Of a stretch of 64,000 nt of DNA, positions 24,241 through 29,363 are shown one piece after another. The position numbers and the translations under genes are program-made. The first letter of the stretch is position 1. Each line of letters begins with the position of its first letter. Where the stretch lies: the NCBI RefSeq assembly GCF_014637085.1, contig NZ_BMEU01000017.1:33406-97405 (forward strand), given 5' to 3'. Origin of the DNA: Comamonas phosphati. GTDB taxonomy: Bacteria > Pseudomonadota > Gammaproteobacteria > Burkholderiales > Burkholderiaceae_C. Under the pieces are notes generated by a model. That model was not told the origin of the DNA. It saw only the letters and a program-made list of their open reading frames with translations, and searched no databases.

Positions 24241-24855
24241 ATGAATGAACACGCCATTGCCGGAGCGATGGGTCAGCGCTCTCTCACAAAAGCATCGCAG
24301 GTATTGACCGGGATAGTGACAGGCATCGTCGCTGACGGCCAGTTGCATGACATGGAAATACAGATGCTAAGCGGCTGGCTTACAGCACATCAAGAAGTTA
24401 CCCAGAATTGGCCAGGCAGTGCCATCGCCAAACTGGTGCAGCAAGTCATGGCAGATGGAGTCATTACCGAGGAGGAACGCGCTCACCTTGTCGCCGAACT
24501 TCAGGCCATGGTCGGCAACGATTTCGCAGAGACAGGCTCTGTCAGCGACGAGATCATCCAGCTACCCTTCGACGATACAACTTCCCGCTTGGCAATTGGA
24601 TCTCGCGTGTGTCTCACGGGAACTTTCGTTTACGGCACCCGCAATGCCTGTGAGCGCCTGGCCATTCAAGCGGGCCTGGAGCCATCCAGCAGCGTGTCAA
24701 AGAAAGTCCACGCCCTCATCGTTGGCACCCACATCTCCCCTGACTGGGTCAACACCTCCTACGGTACCAAGATCATCCGGGCCATGGAACTGCGCGAAGA
24801 AGGTCACGCCATCCTCATCGTGCGCGAGCGCGATTGGCTCAACAGCCTGAGCTAG
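24241..24855 (+). CDS. TerB-like and BRCT domain protein expressed with the repressor
   Basis: A 204-residue protein with two parts. Residues about 15-95 form a helical, TerB-like region with two similar acidic repeats (GIVADGQLHDMEIQML and QVMADGVITEEERAHL). Residues about 115-204 read as a BRCT domain: RLAIGSRVCLTGTF, then ACERLAIQAGLEPSSSVSKKVHALIVG, and a C-terminal GHAILIVRERDWLNSL. BRCT domains bind phosphopeptides or DNA ends, as in NAD-dependent ligase; TerB domains occur in stress and defence proteins. It is the last gene of the repressor operon, four bases after the previous stop. The domain calls are by pattern; the biological role is unknown. Confidence 0.75.
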   Translation: MNEHAIAGAMGQRSLTKASQVLTGIVTGIVADGQLHDMEIQMLSGWLTAHQEVTQNWPGSAIAKLVQQVMADGVITEEERAHLVAELQAMVGNDFAETGSVSDEIIQLPFDDTTSRLAIGSRVCLTGTFVYGTRNACERLAIQAGLEPSSSVSKKVHALIVGTHISPDWVNTSYGTKIIRAMELREEGHAILIVRERDWLNSLS

Positions 24856-24878
24856 TAGCTCACCACCTCTCCCCAAAC

Positions 24879-24900
24879 AGCCGCTTCAGCGGCTTTTTTT
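24879..24900 (+). terminator. Terminator of the repressor operon
   Basis: The stem GCCGC-TTCA-GCGGC is followed by TTTTTTT. It lies 24 bases after the TerB-BRCT stop and just before the rightward early promoter. Confidence 0.85.
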
Positions 24901-24941
24901 ACGTCCAAAAATCATTGCAAATCAAGAAAGTTTAGTTATCG

Positions 24942-24972
24942 CTTGACCATTTGGTTAAGCCTTATTTAAACT
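24942..24972 (+). promoter_or_regulatory. Rightward early promoter with repressor operator
   Basis: TTGACC (24943-24948) and TAAACT (24967-24972) are 18 bases apart. The palindrome CTTGACCATTTGGTTAAG (24942-24959) covers the -35 box. It matches the cro-promoter operator at 16 of 18 bases, in the same place relative to the promoter. It should drive the operon from 25042 through the DGR to the ParB and excisionase-like genes, under control of the prophage repressor. Confidence 0.7.
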
Positions 24973-25041
24973 TCAGGCCTAGACCGGTTAAGCCGGAAAC
25001 GAAACTACCGCGCGATCTGCGCAGTTCAGGAGGCCTTAGCA

Positions 25042-25467
25042 ATGACGGAAACACGCTGTGCACACGTATGCACAACCAAACCGAACCTGCGATTCATGCG
25101 TGCAGGCATCGACTACATACCAGCCGTCGATAACGAGCGCCGCTTTTGGCCCATCGGAATGGTGGAGCCCGAGGACTTGCCGCCATCCAACACACCGAGC
25201 TTTGGCGATGTGCTTCTACCCTTCGTCGAGGAGCTTGATCACCCTCACAACACCCAGCCCAACCATCTTTGGCTCGGCAACCGCAACACCAACGATGTTT
25301 TCCTGACTCGGCATCAGGACGAGGGAGAACTCCAGGTCTACCCCAACCGGGCAGGCAAGTGGGCTGGCCACATGATTCGCCGCGATTCATCCAACCATCA
25401 ATGGCATCGCACCGTGCTCTGCGTGGTGGACAACTTCGGCTGGCTGGTGGAGGTGCCCGCATGCTGA
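25042..25467 (+). CDS. Hypothetical phage protein, first gene of the rightward operon
   Basis: A 141-residue protein starting MTETRCAHVCTTKPN, with AGGAGG nine bases upstream. It has a string of Trp/His-containing segments (HLWLGNRNTNDVFLTRH, GKWAGHMIRRDSSNHQWHRTVLCVV). I do not recognise the family. Its codons 6-10 carry a copy of the prophage palindrome (25059-25072). The stop overlaps the next start by seven bases. Confidence 0.68.
   Translation: MTETRCAHVCTTKPNLRFMRAGIDYIPAVDNERRFWPIGMVEPEDLPPSNTPSFGDVLLPFVEELDHPHNTQPNHLWLGNRNTNDVFLTRHQDEGELQVYPNRAGKWAGHMIRRDSSNHQWHRTVLCVVDNFGWLVEVPAC
25059..25072. repeat. Copy of the prophage palindrome
   Basis: TGCACACGTATGCA differs at one position from the perfect palindrome at 18268. 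The dyad extends to 18 bp with a single mismatched pair. Candidate ParB binding site by inference. Confidence 0.5.
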
Positions 25468-25598
25468 GCCACTACATCGTGACGTGCGCCGGCCAGCGCC
25501 TGACCGTCATCGCCAGCGGCGCCGCTGACGCCATCGCCCGCGCCCTGCCCATCTTCGGCAACGGCCATGCCATCTCCGCACGGAGGGCCGCTGCATGA
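25461..25598 (+). CDS. Very small phage protein (45 residues)
   Basis: MLSHYIVTCAGQRL starts a 45-residue protein. Its ATG overlaps the previous stop and has GGAGG seven bases upstream. The next gene again overlaps it by four bases (ATGA), so it fits a run of coupled small genes. Strand-helix pattern (YIVTCAGQRLTVIASGAADAIARAL); family not recognised. Confidence 0.62.
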   Translation: MLSHYIVTCAGQRLTVIASGAADAIARALPIFGNGHAISARRAAA

Positions 25599-25771
25599 AG
25601 CCCGCAACCCTCCCGCCGGCCAAGCCCTACAGCCGCCGCAAGAACCGCCGCATGCGCCTGCAGCTGCTGGTGCTCGCCATCCTGGCCTGGATCACCGTCG
25701 TCGTGGGCGCCGGCTCTGCCGCGTACATCGTCATCACGGAGCTGCACTCTAGTCTGCAGATCGTCCTATGA
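25595..25771 (+). CDS. Small single-span membrane protein
   Basis: A 58-residue protein from the ATG at 25595, with GGAGGG upstream. A basic N-terminus (PYSRRKNRRMR, residues 12-21) is followed by one hydrophobic helix (about residues 22-48), so the C-terminus is probably outside. It overlaps both neighbours in ATGA form. Function unknown. Confidence 0.65.
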   Translation: MKPATLPPAKPYSRRKNRRMRLQLLVLAILAWITVVVGAGSAAYIVITELHSSLQIVL

Positions 25772-26109
25772 GCGGCGAACTGATCCAGCTCAGCGGCGTG
25801 CTGCTGCACGACGCCGAGGTGCGCACCAAGCACCTGGGCGATGACCAGACGCCCACGCCGGTGCTGGTGCTCGTGATCAAGAGCGACGGCACCAGCACGG
25901 TGCCTGTCTGCGCCGAACAGGTCTACCCCGCCGGCATGCGCGACGAGGCCGTGGCGACCGCCAAGACCATGAAGAAGGGCAAGCGCGTGACCGTCTGGGC
26001 ACCCCTGGCCCAGCTGCGCTACACGCTGGCCTACACCCAGCGCATCGACGTGCACGGCCGCGCCAAACCCACCAAATCCACCACCAACCAGGAGGCCGTC
26101 CATGGCTGA
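25768..26109 (+). CDS. Hypothetical phage protein with beta-rich, OB-like pattern
   Basis: A 113-residue protein starting MSGELIQLSGVLLHDAEVR. Alternating strands (TPVLVLVIKSDG, KKGKRVTVWAPLAQLRYTLAY) and a KPTKSTTNQE tail are compatible with a small single-strand DNA-binding-like OB fold, but there is no decisive motif. It is coupled by overlap to both neighbours in the rightward operon. Confidence 0.62.
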   Translation: MSGELIQLSGVLLHDAEVRTKHLGDDQTPTPVLVLVIKSDGTSTVPVCAEQVYPAGMRDEAVATAKTMKKGKRVTVWAPLAQLRYTLAYTQRIDVHGRAKPTKSTTNQEAVHG

Positions 26110-26446
26110 TATCGACAGCATCACCATCACCCTCGAATCGCTGCCCGCCGGCCGCGTGGCCGTGCACACCAGCCTGGCCGAACCCCGCCCCGGCGAGCGC
26201 GTGCAGTCCCCCGGCCACGCCATGGCCCTCGAGGTCTTGACCTGGCTGAACAAGCAGCCCAACACGGCCGGGACCATCTACGACCCCAGCCAGATCCTGG
26301 CCCCCACGCAGAAAGCAGCCGATGCACTGCAGCTGGTCAATTCGCTGCTCAACCCCGAACAGTTCGGCTACAGCGTGAGCGCCGAGGTGCGCAACGCCGC
26401 ACGCCGCGTGCTGGGCATCAAGGGCCGCGAAGGGCTTGCTGCCTGA
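26102..26446 (+). CDS. Hypothetical phage protein upstream of the DGR
   Basis: A 114-residue protein starting MADIDSITITLESLPAGR, with helical C-terminal half (AADALQLVNSLLNPEQFGY, AEVRNAARRVLGIKG). It overlaps the preceding stop by eight bases. It is the last ordinary early gene before the two DGR target genes. Family not recognised. Confidence 0.62.
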   Translation: MADIDSITITLESLPAGRVAVHTSLAEPRPGERVQSPGHAMALEVLTWLNKQPNTAGTIYDPSQILAPTQKAADALQLVNSLLNPEQFGYSVSAEVRNAARRVLGIKGREGLAA

Positions 26447-26495
26447 TCGTGCCATCCACCCGCCATCGATTTCTTTCCACCACCAAAGGCAACCC

Positions 26496-27104
26496 ATGGC
26501 CTCTATCCATACCAATGATCTGCCCGCCATCGGCACCCCCTTCGAGGGCGGTTTTTTCGGCGGCGTCATCCGCTCCACCGCCGGCCTGCAGGCCGTGGCC
26601 TGGGCGCCGCGCGAGGAAGGCGAAACCTCTGCCGTGCTGCTCCCTACCCGCAATGCGCAGCTGGTGGCCCTGAGCTGCCATGACAGCCAGGCCAATACCC
26701 GCGCCCTGGCCGAGCTGGGCAGCCCCGCCGCGCAATGGGCGCTGGGCCTGCAGATCCACGGCTTCACCGACTGGCTGGTGGCTGCCCGTGACGTGCTCGA
26801 GCTGGCCTACCGCCACCTCAAGCCCACCGACGACAAAACCGGCGGCTATTTCCGCGACGGCGACAACCCCAGCAGCGTGCCGGCCGGCTACCCCTATCTG
26901 CACCAACCGCCCAAGCAGACCGCCGTGGAGATCTTCCGCGCCAGCGCCGCACAGGCCTTCAGCAAGCCCTGGTACCACACCAGCACGCAGTCCTCGGCCC
27001 GCGACGCCTGGTGCCAGAGCTTCAACTACGGCGTCCAGCTCAACGACGCCTTGGAGGCCGAGGGCGGAGTTCGCGCTGTCCGCCTGATTCCTTTGATCGC
27101 TTAA
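26496..27104 (+). CDS. DGR target protein 1 (C-terminal variable region, C-type-lectin-like)
   Basis: A 202-residue protein from the ATG at 26496, with AAAGG upstream. The last 40 residues are the variable region: the conserved frame is QSSARxAWxQxFNYG...EAEGGVRAVR, as in C-type-lectin-fold ends of DGR targets, with variable residues on one face. The part before it (about residues 20-165, including GGFFGGVIRSTAGLQAVAWAP and QWALGLQIHGFTDWLVAARDVLELAYRHL) is shared in style but not in sequence with target 2. There is no signal peptide or membrane segment. The gene lies in the early operon rather than with the tail genes, so it is unclear whether the protein is on the virion. Confidence 0.85.
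   Translation: MASIHTNDLPAIGTPFEGGFFGGVIRSTAGLQAVAWAPREEGETSAVLLPTRNAQLVALSCHDSQANTRALAELGSPAAQWALGLQIHGFTDWLVAARDVLELAYRHLKPTDDKTGGYFRDGDNPSSVPAGYPYLHQPPKQTAVEIFRASAAQAFSKPWYHTSTQSSARDAWCQSFNYGVQLNDALEAEGGVRAVRLIPLIA
26985..27083 (+). repeat. DGR variable repeat VR1
   Basis: This 99-base stretch aligns without gaps to the template repeat at 28151-28249. It differs at 12 positions, every one an A in the template (changed to C, G or T); no template C, G or T is changed. The final 30 or so bases (from 27054) are identical to the template and form the IMH-like end; identity stops after the codon CGC at 27083. Confidence 0.93.
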
Positions 27105-27128
27105 CCCTTTGAACTTCAGGAAACGACC

Positions 27129-27599
27129 ATGCACTTCGCACGCGCCAACATCCGCAACCTGCATATCCACCTGCCTGCCAGCGCTATGGAGCTGGCAACC
27201 CAGCCCCTCGCCTTCGCCACGCGCCCGGCCTTCCCGGCCATCGCTGCGCCGTGGAGCGGCATTGATGGCATCTACGCCGGCATCACCCGCGCCGACGGCG
27301 CCGAGCCCGACGGCCACCTGGTGCTGCTGAACGCCACACCGGGCCGGCGCATGGGCCACGCCGAGGCCATCGAATGGGCCGCCAGCCTGGGCGACGGCGC
27401 CCAAATCCCCAGCAAGACCGAAGGCGCCCTGCTGGCCGCCAACCTGCGCGCCGAGCTGCTGGCCGAGCGCTGGATCTGGCTGCGCGAGCAGTCCTCGGCC
27501 CGCGGCGCCTGGTACCAGGACTTCAACTACGGCCTCCAGTACGGCCTCGGCATGGAGGCCGAGGGCGGAGTTCGCGCTGTCCGCAGATTGCCCCTTTAA
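27129..27599 (+). CDS. DGR target protein 2 (C-terminal variable region, C-type-lectin-like)
   Basis: A 156-residue protein starting MHFARANIRNLHIHLP. Its C-terminal 35 residues are a second variable region: QSSARGAWYQDFNYG, then four variable-rich residues groups and EAEGGVRAVRRLPL at the end. The middle (GIDGIYAGITRADGAEPDGHLVLLN, then ATPGRRMGHAEAIEWAASLGDGAQIPSK) resembles the C-type-lectin-like fold of other DGR targets. A GAGC start for the chain follows the first target stop by 24 bases, with AGGAAACGACC before the ATG. Both targets use one template, so a single retroelement diversifies two proteins. Confidence 0.87.
   Translation: MHFARANIRNLHIHLPASAMELATQPLAFATRPAFPAIAAPWSGIDGIYAGITRADGAEPDGHLVLLNATPGRRMGHAEAIEWAASLGDGAQIPSKTEGALLAANLRAELLAERWIWLREQSSARGAWYQDFNYGLQYGLGMEAEGGVRAVRRLPL
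27488..27589 (+). repeat. DGR variable repeat VR2
   Basis: A 102-base stretch aligned without gaps to the template at 28153-28254. It differs at 13 positions, all adenines in the template. The 3' 38 bases, through AGATT at 27585-27589, are identical to the template, five bases further than in VR1. Two substitutions (A28158 to C and A28193 to T) are shared with VR1. Confidence 0.93.
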
Positions 27600-27624
27600 C
27601 GCTTGAACCATTTTGAGCCATCCC

Positions 27625-27978
27625 ATGCATCACCGTTTGCCTATCCACCGCAAGGGGCGCGAGTTGCTCAAGCTTGCGTTCCTGATCCAGCAGCACATGC
27701 TGCGCGGCCAGAAGCGCCTGCTCGGCGAGAAAATCACGCTGCTTTGCATCGAAATGGTCGACCTGATGGCCATAGCGAATGCATCGCGCGGCGAGCTGCG
27801 CGCCCAGGCCATCCGCGACGTGCTCCAGCGCGTGCGCACCCTGGAGACGCTGCTGCAGGTGGGCCATGAGCTGAAAGCCGTCACCACGCCCGCCTGGGCC
27901 AAGGCGATAGAGCTGCTCAGCGACATCGGCAGGCAGGGGGGTGGATGGCTCAAATCCGCAAAGGCGCCTGCAGTATGA
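27625..27978 (+). CDS. avd: DGR accessory variability determinant (Avd-like)
   Basis: A 117-residue, basic, all-helical protein: four helices can be seen around residues 8-28 (KGRELLKLAFLIQQHML), 30-55, 58-85 (GELRAQAIRDVLQRVRTLETLLQV) and 88-110. Avd proteins are small basic four-helix bundles that form a pentamer, bind the reverse transcriptase and template RNA, and are required for cDNA synthesis. It lies between the target genes and the template repeat, the common DGR order. The ATG at 27625 is preferred to an in-frame TTG four codons upstream. Confidence 0.85.
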   Translation: MHHRLPIHRKGRELLKLAFLIQQHMLRGQKRLLGEKITLLCIEMVDLMAIANASRGELRAQAIRDVLQRVRTLETLLQVGHELKAVTTPAWAKAIELLSDIGRQGGGWLKSAKAPAV

Positions 27979-28142
27979 CGGTCACGGCTCTCATACCCGT
28001 GCGCACTATGAATCTGGTCATGCCGCTGGCCCACAAGGCCACCGCCAGGCGCACCACGGATACCGCTGCACCCGTGCAGGCTCGGTCCCGCGCAGTTTCC
28101 CCGGTGATCGGCACAGGCCTTCGCCAGGACGACGTAGATAGC

Positions 28143-29363
28143 ATGCACCGACGCAGTACTCGGCCCGCAACGCCTGGTACCAGAACTTCAACAACGGCAA
28201 CCAGAACAACAACGACATGGAGGCCGAGGGCGGAGTTCGCGCTGTCCGCAGATTCAACCCCACCGGCATTCCAGGACCTGCTGCAAGCCTATCTGGACTG
28301 CTGCCAGGGCAAGCGCAACACCGCCAGCGCGCTGGCATTCGAAGCGCGCCTGGAAGCCAACCTGATCGAGCTGCACGAGGAGCTGCTCAGCGGCCAATAT
28401 CAGCCAGGGCGCTCGATCTGCTTTGTCATCACGCGGCCCAAGCCACGTGAAGTGTGGGCGGCGGACTTCCGGGACCGCATCGTCCACCACCTGCTGTACA
28501 ACCACATCAGCCCGCGCTTTCACGCGCGGTTCGTGGCGGGCAGCAGCGCGTGCATTCCGGGCCGCGGCACGCTGTATGCGGCGCAGCGCCTGGAGCACAG
28601 CGTGCGCTCCATCACCCAGAACTGGAGCCGCCCGGCGCACTACCTCAAGTGCGACCTGGCGAACTTCTTCGTTGCCATCAACAAGCGCGTGCTGTTCGCC
28701 CAGCTCGCCCAGCAGGTGCAGACCGGCTGGTGGCTGGACTTGGCCCACACCGTACTGTTCCACGACCCGCGCACCAACGTGGAAGTGCAGGACAGCGCCG
28801 GACTGCTGGCCCGCGTTCCGGCGCACAAGAGCCTTTTCAACGCACCCACCGACCTGGGCCTGCCCATCGTCAACCTGAGCAGCCAATTCTTTGCCAACGT
28901 CTACCTGGACACCTTGGACCAGTACGCCAAGCACCAGCTCAAGGCCCGCCACTACGTGCGCTACGTGGATGACTTCGTGCTGCTGCACGAGAGCCCGCAA
29001 CAACTGCACCAATGGCTGCAGGCCATCGATGCCTTCCTGCCAGAGCGCCTGGGCGCGCACCTGAACCCGCGCAAGACCATTCTGCAGCCGGTGGACCGAG
29101 GCATCGATTTTGTGGGCCAGGTCATCAAGCCCTGGCACCGCACCACGCGGCCGCGCACCCTGGCCACGGCCCTGCACCGCATCGAGCACATGCCCGATGT
29201 CGACACCTACGCAGCCGGCAACAGCTATCTCGGCCTGGTGCGCCAGGCCAGCCACAGCCACAAGGAGCGCGCCGCCATCTGCCGCGCTCTGCTCAAACGC
29301 GGCCACGCCGTCGAAGGCATGCACCTCACCCAAGCATTTCGCAAAAAGGAGTCATCCCTATGA
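28143..29363 (+). CDS. DGR reverse transcriptase
   Basis: From the ATG at 28143 it has 406 residues. The reverse transcriptase palm is clear: Asp in KCDLANFF (about residue 171), GLPIVNLSSQFFANVYL (about 239-255, where DGR enzymes differ from other retroelements), and YVDD (about 274-277) in RYVDDFVLLH, then LNPRKTILQPVDRG and DFVGQVI. There is no maturase/endonuclease part, so it is not a group II intron protein. The enzyme copies the template RNA with adenine-specific errors. The first 40 codons run across the template repeat. The same frame is open back to an ATG at 27975 that overlaps the Avd stop (ATGA), so a 462-residue form is possible; no other start occurs between the template and the palm. 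Confidence 0.93.
   Translation: MHRRSTRPATPGTRTSTTATRTTTTWRPRAEFALSADSTPPAFQDLLQAYLDCCQGKRNTASALAFEARLEANLIELHEELLSGQYQPGRSICFVITRPKPREVWAADFRDRIVHHLLYNHISPRFHARFVAGSSACIPGRGTLYAAQRLEHSVRSITQNWSRPAHYLKCDLANFFVAINKRVLFAQLAQQVQTGWWLDLAHTVLFHDPRTNVEVQDSAGLLARVPAHKSLFNAPTDLGLPIVNLSSQFFANVYLDTLDQYAKHQLKARHYVRYVDDFVLLHESPQQLHQWLQAIDAFLPERLGAHLNPRKTILQPVDRGIDFVGQVIKPWHRTTRPRTLATALHRIEHMPDVDTYAAGNSYLGLVRQASHSHKERAAICRALLKRGHAVEGMHLTQAFRKKESSL
28151..28254 (+). repeat. DGR template repeat TR
   Basis: The donor sequence for both variable repeats. Read in the target frame it contains eight AAC codons plus TAC, GAC and ATG codons, so adenines sit at the first two positions of most variable codons, the standard DGR design. 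The 3' part (28218-28249) is identical to both variable repeats. It lies within the reverse transcriptase reading frame, shifted relative to the target frame. Confidence 0.94.

Noticed and set aside
26985-28254. VR/TR similarity as ordinary gene duplication or recombination
   Set aside because: Random divergence would not confine 25 of 25 differences to adenines of one of the three copies.
28143-29363. Reverse transcriptase as a group II intron or retron enzyme
   Set aside because: No maturase or endonuclease domain, no intron RNA boundaries, no retron msr-msd layout; TR, VRs and Avd are present.
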